64,000 nucleotides of DNA, from assembly GCA_954871525.1 (NCBI GenBank), contig OX940865.1:15886606-15950605 (forward strand). Direction: 5' to 3'. The DNA is from Parietaria judaica (Eukaryota; Streptophyta; Magnoliopsida; Rosales; Urticaceae). The position numbers and the translations under genes were made by a program. The notes beneath the pieces were generated by a model. That model was given only the letters and a program-made list of their open reading frames with translations, ran no database searches and had not been told where the DNA came from. This document shows positions 44,909 to 56,960 of the stretch, in pieces (within the stretch, counting starts at the first letter, position 1; every line of letters starts with the position of its first letter).

Positions 44909-45526
44909 TAGGGGTGAGCATTTTAGACCCAACTTGATGGCCCAACCGAATCCGTTAAGGACCCGACCCCAATCTAACCCGCCCAATCTAACCCGTTCTA
45001 AATTGGGTCGGATCGGGCCGGACCCGATTATTATTCGGGTCGGGGTCGGGTCCAAAACCTTGGGTCGGGTCCAAAACCTTGGGTCGGGTCGGGGTCTCCG
45101 ACCCGACCAATATAATTAATATATATTTCATATTAATATTTATTTCAAGTAGTGCAATCTTTAGTGTTTTTAAACTTCTCATTCTCAATTTTATTTACAT
45201 TCAAAGACCATTCAATCTCTCATTTTCATGTTTTACATTGTTTGGCGTATGTTTGTTTGATTAAATTTGTTTGAGATATTTTTCCTTGAATTTTGAGTTA
45301 CATTGATGCATTTTTTTCATAATATTTTTTGTTATATAATAGTTAATTTTGAATAATCGGGCCATAGCGACCCAAACCAACCCAACCCGATTTTTCATCA
45401 GGTCGGTTTGGTTCGGGCATTAAAAAAGTTTGGGTCGGATCGGGCTTTTTTTTTTTAACCCGAAGTGATCCGGTCGGGTCCATAAAAAGCATCGGGGCGG
45501 CCCAACCCAACCCATGCTCACCCTTA
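44909..45526. mobile_element. hAT MITE with 8-bp target duplication
   Basis: Termini TAGGGGTGAGCA and (complement of right) TAAGGGTGAGCA are inverted repeats. The flanks share ATTTCTAG at 44901-44908 and 45527-45534. The subterminal regions are packed with GGGTCGGGTC/GACCCGACC motifs on the left and ACCCAACCC/GGGTTGGGT motifs on the right, so the element can fold back. No coding. The 8-bp duplication and TAGGGGTGA end fit hAT. Confidence 0.88.
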
Positions 45527-45544
45527 ATTTCTAGGGTCCATCGT

Positions 45545-47340
45545 TGAGTTTTACTGTGATGAGTTTATCATCACCACGTTATTTATGTGCTAATTAAAAG
45601 AACCATTTATCCATGAACAATTATTTAAAATGCAAACATTGGATTATATGTAATATTAGTAATCGTGGTTCACGAACCTTAGATAACTATCATAAAATAT
45701 AACCTTCATCTCTAAAATATTCTTTGAAACCCTAATTTAACAACTAGTGTGAACTGGTATCTTGTTGTGCACCTGCCGATTTCCATATCTTGATGAACTA
45801 TAATCCTTAATTTTTTTATTTTTTTATCAATTTACTATAGTGTATTGTATAATATGTTCTATATTTTTATATATCTAATCTATATAAAACCTAAGTTCAA
45901 TCAAACGGTTGTTTTCACTATATGACCATCAGCATCGCAATGAACATATAATTTTTTTTTTATTTTGTTTTGTAAATGGCAAGTGTATATTAATAATTAA
46001 GAAAGTTAAATCTATCATTCAAAATTAATATATATTTCTGCAATCAAACTCACACAATTTATTAAATCTCCACTAGAAAAAAAAATGTATAACAACTATA
46101 ACATTAAACTATACCCTTTCCAAGAGAATTTTTTTTATTCAAAACACGTTATTCGAGTATTAAATTACTACACAATTTATTAATTAATCTCGACTAGAAA
46201 AAAAAATGTATAACAAATATATACCATTAAACTATACCCTATCAAAGAGAAACTTTTATTCAAAACACGTTATTCGAGTATTAAACTATAATTATGATTG
46301 AGTATTCAATTGTTTTAAAAATATAATCCTTGAGACATTATTTAAAAAATAACTATGGATTGTTTGTGATCATATTTTAATAATTAATTTTTTTTTATAT
46401 AATTAATTAGGGAATAAATAGCAAGCTATTTCAATTATTATATTCAATAAATGGTTGTTTAGACAAATATGCAATGAATTTCTAAATGATGTTACTTGTG
46501 TATATTGAGAAAGATGTATTTAATATTTATGGCTATCATTGTTAATGTTAATGTTAGATTAGGTATATTGAGGGATAACTCATTCATATAGTTGTGTTGT
46601 AAATTCAGGAGAAAATTAAAGATTTACGGATGGAACGAAATCAGCGTTGCGGTATATACACGTGCATACAGTGGTAGAATCAATCTGGTGATTTTTCGCA
46701 GTTTTTGTTTTATTTGTTTTAAAAATAAGGAGCTCTTAATTTTTTATATTTTTTTTAGTTTTAAAGCCAAGTCTAGTCCCGAGTACTTATAAATTGTATT
46801 GACACTTTTGAATTTTTAAAATATTTTCTTTTTAAAATTGTTTTAAAAACTGTGACTTTGTCGAGTTATATGAAAGAAGTATCGAATCAGAGAAAGGGTT
46901 ATATTAATCTTCCTTAATTAATTTACTAGTTGATTATATAATATGTTTAATATATTTATATATCCACATAATAACCTAAGTTCAATGGAACGGTTGTTTT
47001 CAGTTTTCACTACATGACCATCAGCTTCACAATGTCTGTAAAGAAACTCTGATGCAGAGAGAAGTTCAGAAAACGCGAACAATCTTCGATTGTTGATTCG
47101 CGCAAGAATGATAATCAAAACTTTTTCAAAAATCTATTAATTTGCACATTGACTCTAGGGTATTGACAATAATTTCAATACCTCTCGAGAACTATTGTGG
47201 AGAAATAATTTGTCTACTAACCAAATCCGTTTACGTTAAGCTAATTAAAAGAGGCTTAAATAATCTAGCAAAAAACCAACAAAAATGAAAGTCGACATAA
47301 TATACACACATAACTTAAAAGTTGCAAAACACGTTAAAAC
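45545..47340. repeat. Dispersed repeat block, modules P2-P3-P1-P3 (second copy)
   Basis: P2 (about 45585-45850), a shortened P3 (45868-45945), P1 (about 45955-46310, itself with an internal duplication of TAACAAATATATACCATTAAAC-type sequence at 46085 and 46200) and a full P3 (46935-47340) occur in this order. The first block at 40.5-44.2 kb has P1-P2-P3. The arrangement looks like an unequal tandem duplication of one repeat unit followed by local insertions. No gene is seen in 46310-46900. Confidence 0.75.
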
Positions 47341-47862
47341 AACGGTTTGAGGCCACGAAATCGAAAGTGCATAGTAACTGCATAGCCATCATTGAGATAT
47401 TCAATATAGGAAGATACACAAGTCAAAAGTTATAGACTTTCAAAAATTAACTCAGCGAACGCCTCGACATCCGTGAAGGCGGGCTCGTGGTATTGGCTCC
47501 GAAACGTGTCCATTTAAACACATGATTTTCGTGTATGATGATCCTAAGCTAGACTATAACAAAGGTGTCTTTATGCCAAAAACTAAAAATTTAAGAGATA
47601 AATTTCATCCCTTATACCGTTAATTACAGATTTGTGTTATGCTTTTACATTCTAATAATTAATCAAAGGTATCTTTACCGGAACCTAGATTCAAACCAGT
47701 TTTCATAGAAAAATATATTGCGGCATAAGTACCCCTAGATCCAAAGCTTCATGACGCTGGCACATTCTGAATAATATTATCTCCCTCAATTATTTATTTT
47801 TTCTAACCAATCAAAGTCATCCACGTAAAGAGTGAAGACAACGATATGTGACACAACCTCTC
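47341..47862. other. Upstream region of the dioxygenase
   Basis: AT-rich non-coding sequence. An ACGTG-containing motif (CCACGTAAAG, about 47821) sits some 40 bases before the TATA box. Its role is not known. Confidence 0.45.
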
Positions 47863-47870
47863 TATATAAA
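47863..47870 (+). promoter_or_regulatory. TATA box of the dioxygenase gene
   Basis: TATATAAA lies 87 bases before the start codon at 47957, in a CTCTCTATATAAACCC context typical of plant genes. Confidence 0.65.
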
Positions 47871-47956
47871 CCCTATGCATGCAACCCTCACAAGACACAT
47901 CTCAAAGCAAGAAATACAGAAGCTTTCACAAACATTAATCTGCTTAGCCTTGAATC

Positions 47957-50311
47957 ATGGGTTCAATCGACGAAAGCCCGGTCGCAGTGGAAGCTGGTTC
48001 CGACTATGACCGACAATCGGACTTGAAGCAGTTCGACGAGTCAAAGGTGGGAGTGAAAGGGCTTCTCGAGTCCGGAATCACGACCATTCCCAAATTCTTC
48101 ATTCACCCACCGGAGACGCTGGCCGACATCAAAGCGCCAACAAAGCCGCTCAACATTCCGATCATCGACTTCTCAAAGCTGGACTCGCCGACGTGCCATG
48201 AAAAGCTCGTTAACGATATCAAAGAAGCTGCCGTTAACTGGGGCTTCTTCGAGGTGATATAATCGAGCTAGACGATTGGAACCACATCGCATGGCTGCTT
48301 CTAAGCCCTAATATCTAATTCTAATCCTAATAATAAACAGTGTTAGATCTAACATATTATATTTTTAAGTATATATCCATAACAAATTCAAAATAACTTT
48401 GAGATTCTATAAGTACAATAAATGACTTTAAGTGTAACAAATTAAGAGCCATAACCATTTATATAAATGTGTCAATATTTTGATAAATATATCTGAATGG
48501 AATTGTTGTATTTAATTATAAGTTAAACTATTGATGAACTAATTCCAAATTAATAAAATTCTTCCAAGATAAAGATTAATTAAGATCCTATACAAATAAG
48601 GTATCAACTATCAAGTACTGCATCATTTAATTTTAATTTATTTCCACTAATATTATTTCAATATATTATAAAAATAAATCGTTCGTGCCACTAAAAAATT
48701 TAATGATGCAGGTGATCAATCACGTGATGCCGGACTCGGTGATGGACAACGTCCTCGAAGGCATCAAGGACTTCCACAACCAGCCGCTCGAGGAGAAGGC
48801 GAAGCTCTACCGGCGGTCCAATGAGCCCATCGGGATCAAGTACTCCACCAACGACGACCTCTACCGGTCCAAGGCGGCCAGCTGGCGCGATTCCCTTCAG
48901 GTCTGGGGCGACGAGGAACCGATGCCGGTAGAAGACATCCCGGAGATCTGCCGCGAGCAGGTCACCACCTTTGTCAACGGCACCAACCGCGTGGCCGAGA
49001 CAATCATGGAACTTCTGTCCGAGGGCTTAGGGCTGAAGCGCACGACCTTCACCGACCTTACTTTCCTCGGCCGCCAGCTATTTGTCGGTCACTGTTACCC
49101 ACCGTGCCCGCAGCCTGATCTCACGCTCGGGATCTCTGCGCACACCGACCCTGGGGTTCTGACCATCCTCGTGCCCAACCATGTACCCGGGCTCCAGGTC
49201 AAGCACGACGGTGCGTGGGTCAACGTGAAGCCTCTGCATGGTGGGCTCATTGTCAACATCGGAGACTTTCTTCAGGTGAGAATTACAACCATAAACTACT
49301 CTTCTTATTTCATGACAAAAGCCTACATATAATAAACGTTCGATGAAGACCTAAGAAGTTCAATACGTGTAAATTGTGCTATTTTGAGCATAAAAACAAA
49401 AAGAAATGCAAATTATAATATACTATATGTATATATATATATAGATTTTTCATACATAAGGAAAAAAATGTTCTATTGAACTATAACTATAAATAAGACT
49501 AGTCGATTATAATATATATATATATATATGTTTTATCGGAAAATTTGCTCCTTTTTATTTTCTCGCTTCTCAGTACTATATTTTTTTAAAGAAAAATAAC
49601 AATATAATTTTTCAACTAATTTCGGATATAAGATTTCTAAAAAACTAATAACGCCAATTGATAGTATTTTGAATTTTGGAATAAGTATTAAAAGAGGACA
49701 TATATATACAAATAAATTAAGGGAAAATTCTAGATTTTGAATTTTAAAAATGTCGGAGGGTCTAAAAAAAGTACACTTGAAGATTATATTTTGACTATCT
49801 TTTTTTCAACACTAGAAGGCTATATTAAATATATATATATATATATATATATGTGGAAAATAGAGAGTATATAAAAACGAAATTCCCATAATAGTTATAA
49901 TTTAAACATATAATTATGAGCGAGGTCATCATTAAATATATGTTTTTTAACATAATTATCATATAATTATTTAAAGTTTAATTAAACTCGTACAGAGTAT
50001 GAACTTAATTAAAACTTGTATTTGCAATTTGATGATTATAGATTGTATCCAACGGCGTTTACAAGAGCATCCACCACAGAGTGTTGGCCAATTCCAGCAA
50101 TGACCTGAGGATCTCCGTCGCAATGTTCTACAACATCATGAAGTACTGGGAGGGCGAGGGCGAGGGCCTCAGCTACTACGGCCCGCTCCCCGAGCTCATA
50201 ACGCCGGAGAGCCCTGCCAAATACCGCAACTTCACAAAGGAGGAATTCAAAGCCAACTTCTTCGGCAAGTCATTGGGGTACAAGAACCTTGTGGATGCAG
50301 TCAAGCTGTGA
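47957..50311 (+). CDS. 2-oxoglutarate/Fe(II)-dependent dioxygenase, ACC-oxidase-homolog type
   Basis: Three exons (47957-48253, 48712-49275, 50042-50311) join in phase 0 to 376 residues, a usual length for the family. The N-terminal DIOX_N domain includes KGLLESGITTIPKFF and IPIIDFSKLD and ends WGFFEVINHVMP. The catalytic double-stranded beta helix has HCYPPCPQPDLTLGISAHTD (iron ligands H243 and D245), GLQVKHDGAWVNVKP, NIGDFLQIVSNG, and SIHHRVL with the third iron ligand H299. R310 and S312 (RIS) bind 2-oxoglutarate. All ligands are present, so the enzyme should be active. The DeSKVGVKGL N-terminus fits the ACC-oxidase-homolog/deacetoxyvindoline-4-hydroxylase-like branch (DOXC) of specialised metabolism. 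It is unlikely to be true ACC oxidase. The substrate cannot be inferred. Exons are GC-rich and the two introns are AT-rich with TA microsatellites. Confidence 0.93.
49828..49852. repeat. TA microsatellite in dioxygenase intron 2
   Basis: A perfect TA run; further short TA runs lie at about 49429-49442 and 49512-49530. Confidence 0.85.
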
Positions 50312-51046
50312 AGCCCTAATAAGCCATAATAATAAATATTATGATCATATGCATGCTTGGATATGATATTGGAGTGAGGCTCTTATATTATATTAATTAT
50401 CCTCTTTAACTAATCAGTTGAGTTTAAGTTGTTGTTGGTGTTGAACTATGCAGTACTGTTGTCAAGCTTTCAAGTGATTTTAGTGTGTTTTTGTTATATA
50501 TATATATATATATATATTGTATCTGTATTCCATGAGTGTGTGTGTATTTGAATTTCAGAATAAAAAGTGTTGTAGAAATTTCTCTTCTTTATTTTAGTAC
50601 CGTATTACTCAATATGAGCGTCGCAATTTTGTTTTATATAATAATTTTTTCTTTTTTATTTTGCTTGGTAATAAAGTTTGTGAAAATTGATGAATTATTC
50701 TGGAGGATAAAAATCAAGTTTAGTATTAAGAGTGTCATTACTCATTACTGCAGAGTACTAGCTAATTAACAAAGATTCTACAAACCGATATTAATTAATA
50801 AAAGGCCTATGGTTCGATTTTCTGGATGTACCAACGTGAAATTTATAGCTATTTAAATAATGATGCTGATTATACAAATCATATTATTATACACGTGTGA
50901 CGTGCATACTATTATCGAGCCCGGTCCTGTGATAACCTATAAACAAGTATAGAGTATGTTAGGTCCTAATACTTAGCAATAAATACACCTCCCCTTTTGC
51001 ACTACAAAGTACAAATGACGTTGCACACTCTGATTTAGTGTATAAA

Positions 51047-51077
<31 letters not shown>

Positions 51078-51289
51078 TTTGATGATGCAGCCACCAAACA
51101 AAGAAAGAGAAGGCAATGAGAAATGTGGAGATAAAAAATACAACGCTAAGTGGGTGTTTATATAGCCGAAGAACCCACTACAAAGTTACAAAACTACCCC
51201 TTAGCAACTTGGGAATCAAGTTGATGAATGAGTCAGCAATTAAACTTGGAGAGCAAGAATATATAGCTACGTCATTGCTTACGATAACA
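50312..51289. other. Intergenic, with possible 3' LTR remnant of the copia element
   Basis: The 3' flank of the dioxygenase gene, with TA runs at 50497-50517 and 51048-51074. The final part (about 51100-51289) may be the LTR of the minus-strand copia element, since it ends GATAACA directly before a polypurine-type tract (CGGGAGAGAA on the minus strand). A second LTR was not found. Confidence 0.45.
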
Positions 51290-51718
51290 TTCTCTCCCGT
51301 AAGTTTGATTTAGATCGAGGTTCTTTATGCCGAGCAGTTCTCGCATCTCTGCGAACTTGACTCTCGCTAAAGCTTTGGTGAGTATGTCCGCACGTTGTTC
51401 TTTGGTTCTGACAAACTCCACGATGATCTCTCGGTTCTCAACACACTCGCGAATAAAGTGAAAGCGAGTGTCGATATGCTTGCTCCGTCCATTAAAAAAC
51501 AGGTTTTTCATCAGTGCAATTGCAGACTTGGTGTCCACGTATAGAGTCACCAGCTTCTGCTCGCTTCCGTTGACCTCGCTCAACAAATTTCTGAGCCATA
51601 GCGCTTGACATGCCGCTGCTCTTGCTGCCATAAACTCCGCTTCACAAGACGATAAAGCCACATTTATCTGCTTTTGAGACTGCCAGGTGATCGAATTCCC
51701 GTTGAGGTAAAATGCCAT
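51272..51718 (-). pseudogene. Copia RNase H fragment
   Basis: The frame holds LNGNSITWQSQKQINVALSS then [53 protein letters not shown] and EQRADILTKALARVKFAEMR. This is the conserved copia RNase H domain with its acidic residues (E of CEAE, D of VDTKSA) and the KHIDTR.HFIR signature. It lacks a start of its own and belongs to the broken polyprotein. Confidence 0.88.
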
Positions 51719-52257
51719 ACCTCATGTACTCTTTTTGTCATCGACATCCCCGGCTAGATCTTTGTCGGTAAAATCGACCAGTTCTTCAGCTCCACTTCTT
51801 CTTCCGTACTGGATCATATAGCTTGTCGTTCTTCAGCTCAACTTTTTCTTAATGGACTCCAGTTCTCTCTTCATTGCTTCTTGCCATTCCTTTTCGGTGG
51901 TTGCCTCGCGATAGCTGGTTTGGTTCCTCTGCGCTCACCAGCAAGAGCTGTTCTGGGCTCAAATCGAGCTCTCGCGCTTCTTCGTAGACGTCAGAAAGTG
52001 AAAGGAACCCTCTTAGTCCATCCTTGATTGACGAGTCTCCCGAGCTGGTTCCTCCCGAACAAGTTGTCATTGGGATCGGGGTGCTCATTCCTGATCCTGG
52101 GTTGGGCGAGCTTGGTGGTGACCTGGTTCCAGACGAACTAGTTTCCGTCGAGTTGGGCGTTGCTAGCCCCTGGAACGGACTATCTCCCTCTTTCATGCTC
52201 AACCACCTCTTCCGTTTCGAGTATGAACTCCACCGAGTTCTTTTCGGGCTCTCCGTT

Positions 52258-53250
52258 CTAGTATCGCCAGTCCCACTTTTTCTCCTCCTCGAACACGGCA
52301 TCTCTACTCACATGCACTTTACCGCGTTGGGGGTCGTAAAACCTGTGTGCCTTGCTTCCTTTTTTGGCGCCAAGGTACACCATTGAGTGACTCCGATCAT
52401 CGAGCTTCTTAAGGTGTGGTCCCACCGTCTTCACATGTGCGGTGCACCCAAACACCTTCAAATTCTCCAGATGAGGTTTCTTCCCTTTTCTAAGCTTGAT
52501 AAGGGGTGCGCTCGCCTAGCGCCTTCGTTGGTGACGGTTCAGCAAGTAGACCGCGTGTCGTACCGCTTCTCCCCAGAATCTCGCCGGGACTTGCATGCTC
52601 TTCAGCAAACTCCTTGTTGCGTCCATCACAGTTCGGTTTCTTCTCTCTACCACACCGTTTTGCTGAGGTGTGTACGGTGCAGTGAGGTGTCGCTCTACAC
52701 CTTCTTCTCCGCAATACTCCACGAAATTTTGAGACGTGAACTCGCCTCCTCGATCTGTTCGCAGGGTCTTCAGTTTATGTCCAGACTGGTTCTCCACGAG
52801 CCTTTTGAACTTTTTGAAGACTTCAAGGGCTCCACTCTTCTCCTTGAGCGTATAAACCCACATCCAACAACTTTAATCATCAACAAATAAAAATAAGTAC
52901 TTGCTGCCGGCTAGGGTAGCCGGGGTGATTGGACCACACAGGTCAGCATGCACCAGTTTGAAAGGTCGCTCTGCTCGGAACTTGGCCTTGATCGGAAATG
53001 ACACTCTTGCCTGTTTCGCGACCATGCAACATTCACACAACTGGTTGGGGTGCTCAAGGTGCTCAATCTTAGGTACCCCAAATGCCGTCTTCTTCTCTCC
53101 TATCATCTTGAGCGCGTAGAAATTTACGTGCCCAAGTCGTGCGTGCCACAACCAAGCTGGGTCTGCCAGGGACACCATTAAGCAGACGGGTTGGCCCGTC
53201 TCCAGGAGTATCTTGTACAACCTGTTCGGCATTCTCTTTACCTTCATCAA
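52258..53250 (-). pseudogene. Copia integrase region, frameshifted
   Basis: Three frame pieces follow each other on the minus strand. 53250-52873 has the GAG-pre-integrase zinc motif (LWHARLGHVN and CECCMVAKQ) and the first catalytic Asp (HADLCGP). 52863-52516 has the second Asp (TDRGGEF) and Glu (GVVERRNRT) of the DDE core. 52461-52258 is the C-terminal part (KVFGCTAHVK, MVYLGAKKGSKAHRFYDPQ). The DDE residues are all present, but the frame changes break the protein. Confidence 0.85.
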
Positions 53251-53268
53251 CAGGGCGCCACTCTGGTT

Positions 53269-54195
53269 TCACATCTTCAGGAATGAGCCGACCATCACCA
53301 CAGTGTTGCCGACTTCCGTCATCTGACCAAAGCTGATGATGTTACTCTTCAGCTTCGATATGTAGTACACCTGGTTCAGTAAGCGTTGGTCTCCGTTCTT
53401 GCAGTGGAACAAAATGGACGCTCTGCCTCTGATTTCGACGATCGATTCATCGCCAAACTTCACGCTCCCTGTGATTTTCTCGTCGAGCTCTTTAAAGTTA
53501 GCTTGAACTCCCGTCATGTGGTTGCTCGCACCATTGTATAAATACCGGATATCGGTATATACATTCTTCTCTCCATCTACGAGGAGGTTCGCAATAACCT
53601 TGTCCTCGATAAGCATGACCGTCTCTTCGGCAATCTTCTCCAGGTTGGGCCTTTTCTCGGCCATCATCAGCTCGGGTTCCAGGCTCGACTTCACGTCAGC
53701 TGGCTCCTCCAGGTTGGTCTCCTCTCTGGCCGATTCTTGGCCGGGCTTAGCGTCGCTCTCGCCTTCGACGCTCGTCTCCTCCTCTCTCTGCACTTCAACG
53801 CTCTTCTCGAACTTAACGAACATTAGCCTTGCCTCGTCTTCGTCAAATCTTGTGAGATTCGATTCCTCGTCGTGCTTTTTGCTGCGGAACTCCGATGCAT
53901 AATGCCCAAACTTCTGAAAATTATAGCACTTCCCCGTGCTCTTGTCTCTTTGGGTCGTGGTGCCATCTTGACGGGGAAAGCTGCTGCCGCAACCTTGCAT
54001 ATCACGACCTCGCCCTCGTTCTGGGCCTCTACCACGCGCTCGGATATCTCCACCGTACCCACCACGACTCGACGAGCTTGAAGAAGACTCAGCTCCACGA
54101 TTCTTCTTCTGCTTGGCTACCCATTCTTCATGGGTTAGCAGGAGATGCTTCTCCTCTTCGTTCTTCATCGTGACGCCTCCCATCTGCTTAGCCAT
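53269..54195 (-). pseudogene. Copia gag C-terminus and protease region
   Basis: A 308-codon frame with an Arg/Gly-rich stretch (RARGRGPERGRGRDMQG), a damaged CCHC zinc knuckle (CYNFQKFGHYASEF, second and last Cys replaced by Phe), an acidic Glu-rich insert, and a protease-like YLYNGASNHMTG in which the catalytic Asp of the usual DSGAS motif is Asn. The domain after it (KFGDESIVEIRGRASI, VYYISKLKSNIISFGQM) is typical copia sequence. Both the zinc knuckle and the protease are therefore inactive by sequence. Confidence 0.85.
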
Positions 54196-54237
54196 CGCTT
54201 CTTGGCTTGCTAGCGAATTCTCGAACTCTAGTGATGG

Positions 54238-54761
54238 TTAAACGGGCCATCCTTGTACAGCAATCACGAAGCTTTGGTACTCCGATCTCAAGCCGTGAAT
54301 GATGATCCTCTTCATACGAGCATCTCCGATGACAGACTTTGGATCGAGATTGCTAATCTCACGACATATCGACTTGACCTTGTGAAAATACCGAGAAACC
54401 GTCACGTCACGTTGTGAGATTGACAATAGCTTGTTCTCCAAGAGTTGCAGCCTCGCATCATTCTTCTTTGAGAAAAGCTCGCGAACGTCTCCCATGCTTC
54501 TTTGGGCGTCTTGCCGTTCCGAATGTGCTCCAAAATCTCTTCTTCAATGGTGGTCTTCAGGGCAAACACCGTTTTTCCTACTTTGATTCTCCATTTGCGC
54601 AAGATTCCGTTAGCATCTTCCTTCGGCGGCGTAGTTTCGCGTCCACCGACGACCTCCCAAAGGTCGTGCACTTGCAAATATGACATTATGCATGTTGCCC
54701 ATGTGATGTAGTTGTTGTTGTTGAGTTTCTTTATTCCTCCGACAACTTGGAGATCACCCAT
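54238..54761 (-). pseudogene. Copia gag fragment
   Basis: The frame starts MGDLQVVGGIKKLNNNNYIT and reads WATCIMSYLQVHDLWEVVGG, the N-terminal gag (DUF4219/UBN2-like) signature. A frameshift near 54490 moves it to the next frame, which continues NDARLQLLENKLLSISQRDV and RMKRIIIHGLRSEYQSFVIA before a stop at 54238. It matches the UBN2 gag domain of copia elements. Confidence 0.85.
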
Positions 54762-54950
54762 CGTGTTGGCAGTACCTAGAGGCAGAGAATCTAGCAAAAG
54801 ATAAGACACGGGAGGAATCCCCGGCTCTACAAAGATAGGAAGATCAAGGTCCGAGCATCGGCCGACCCCTGTCTCCACTGTAAGCTCCCTGCTTGTCAAG
54901 GCAAGCTCAAGATCGTATCTCCCAACGGCCAACACCCACTTTGAACTACG

Positions 54951-56606
54951 TGATGTCCAGATCCCGATAAACTGGGTACGTAGGCAGCCTCTCTATAAGC
55001 GACGAGGTGCGGCATCATATATCATCATCCCCCGACTCCTCAAGAGACCAAGTCCTAAGCCCAAGAAAAGTCAACAAATGGCGATGGGCTCGGCCCATTA
55101 TCGAGACATGGGCCGCTACAATGTTTGATCCATTTTTCGGCATTAACAGAGTATTTTCGGAATTCCAAGAAATTTAAGTTGATTAGAAAAATTTTGGTGG
55201 AGTTTAAAAACACAATACCAGAATATTTTGATGTGATAAGAAAAATTTGAGGTTAGCTCAACATGATTAAAGTTTTAAGAAAAATATGCAACATTATAAC
55301 TATATTTACCTAAATCATATTGGTTATAAATATAATTTACAAGAATTATTAATTTATGATATTAACGGGACCCTATATAAATATAGAGTTCTCAAAAAAT
55401 ATATTATCTTATTATCTTATCGAGATAGATCATTTTTTACACTTGTCCAAATCGGGACCGAACAAAATTATTATCTTAGAGAAATTATTAATTTATCGAG
55501 TATTAATTTATAGAGGTTTTACTGTATACAATGGTGGATCTATTGAGAACCTGAGGGAGATTATATTAGCCTTTTTAAAACTTTCGAAAAAATATTTAAA
55601 TTTTTTAATATATAAAAAATTTCACTCTTTTTTATATATAATATTTTGTTACACTTAACTGGCCCTCCTCTCTCTCAATACTTAGCCATTTTAGAATTTG
55701 TATCTTGGAATTTTATACATATATACAGTGGCGAAACCTAAAACTATCATAATGAGGGCGAAAAATAATATCCTAAGCGTCTCTTTTTCAGAGTTGTTGT
55801 CATTGGAGCCGGCTTTTAAAATGAAGGGTCTAGGAATAAAATTTGATGTATAATAAATGTTAAATATGTACTACATTATTCTAAATAAATTGAATAAGAT
55901 AAATAAATATTAAGGCCGTTCACATAAATCCTCTGTTAATATAAGAACTTTTTTAATTAGAATTGTATGAATGAGAGTTGGCTATAGTTGAATAAAAATT
56001 TTCAATCTCTAAAAAACCCAAGAATTAAAAAAACGACTGTACACTAAAATCCGAACTAAATTCATATATAAAAAATGTTGAAAATAATAAGCAAAAACTT
56101 TACAAAATCACTTTAAAAAGATTAATTGGCCTATGAAAATTTAGCTAACGATATCGTTAACAAGACAATAATGAGCACAACAATGAATCACTATATTTTT
56201 GTTTTCAACTTCAATATTAATTGCATCGTTTCTAAATTGAAGAGGCTTTTTCTTGATCATAAATTTCTTGTATTTATAATTTATTTAGAAATTCACGGTG
56301 TCGCTTATTATCAATTAAAAAAATTACACATGCAAAGATATCCTGAAGAATGAGGAAACACAAACACAAAGTCTATATTCAACGTCGACAATTCCATGTG
56401 TTGCAAAGAGAGAATAATTCGGTTCCAAACACCGTTTTTTAAAAGGTAGGAACACAAAATTGGAACCTGATTTGAATTCAGATTTAGTACCCTGAATCGG
56501 AGCCTGAGTATTTAAAATACATTTCTTTTAAACCGGGTGTTAGCCGATAATAATAATAATAATATTAATAATCAATCTTATGTACGTTTTTTTATAGGCC
56601 TACACA
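54951..56606. other. Transposon-flanking and AT-rich sequence
   Basis: The first 170 bases are GC-richer (GCGATGGGCTCGGCCCAT near 55080) and share that phrase with the solo LTR at 15.63 kb. This suggests LTR debris. The rest is AT-rich with no gene; GAAATTATTAATTT-type motifs repeat around 55330 and 55480. Confidence 0.45.
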
Positions 56607-56960
56607 CTTATAATATAGGATAAATGAGGCAAATGCCCATTTGTGGCTCAAGGTTTAAAAAAAATGCCCATTTCTAATTATGGAAATCATAACTACCAAC
56701 AAATTAAAATATGGACTAAATTGCCCTTCTAATTTTTAAACCACATTTAATTATAATTCGTTTTTTAAATTAAATAAAAAATAATTTTTTTCCTCAAATG
56801 TAGAAAATTGAATAAATTAATTAAAAACAAATCTCCCCTATTAATTAGTATTATTTTTTATTAGCTCTAACAAATCACTTTTAATATTCTCTATTTTAAC
56901 GATTAAAATCTAAAATTTATTTTCCTATTAATCTATATTTATTTCGAATTTTTATTTATG

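Larger units (their letters stand above)
51290..54950 (-). mobile_element. Decayed Ty1/copia retrotransposon lacking reverse transcriptase
   Basis: In minus-strand order the element has gag, protease, GAG-pre-integrase, integrase, a Ser/Pro-rich linker and RNase H. This is copia order (integrase before the RT/RNase H part). The reverse transcriptase is missing: only about 540 bp separate the end of integrase (about 52260) from RNase H (51718), and the linker runs straight into the RT-RNase H boundary phrase YMIQYGRRSGAEELVDFTDK. Frameshifts and stops break the polyprotein. No intact 5' LTR is seen after 54950. The copy cannot move on its own. Confidence 0.85.

Noticed and set aside
52024..52890. 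Plus-strand frames over the copia integrase
   Set aside because: They are shadows of the minus-strand retrotransposon coding sequence.
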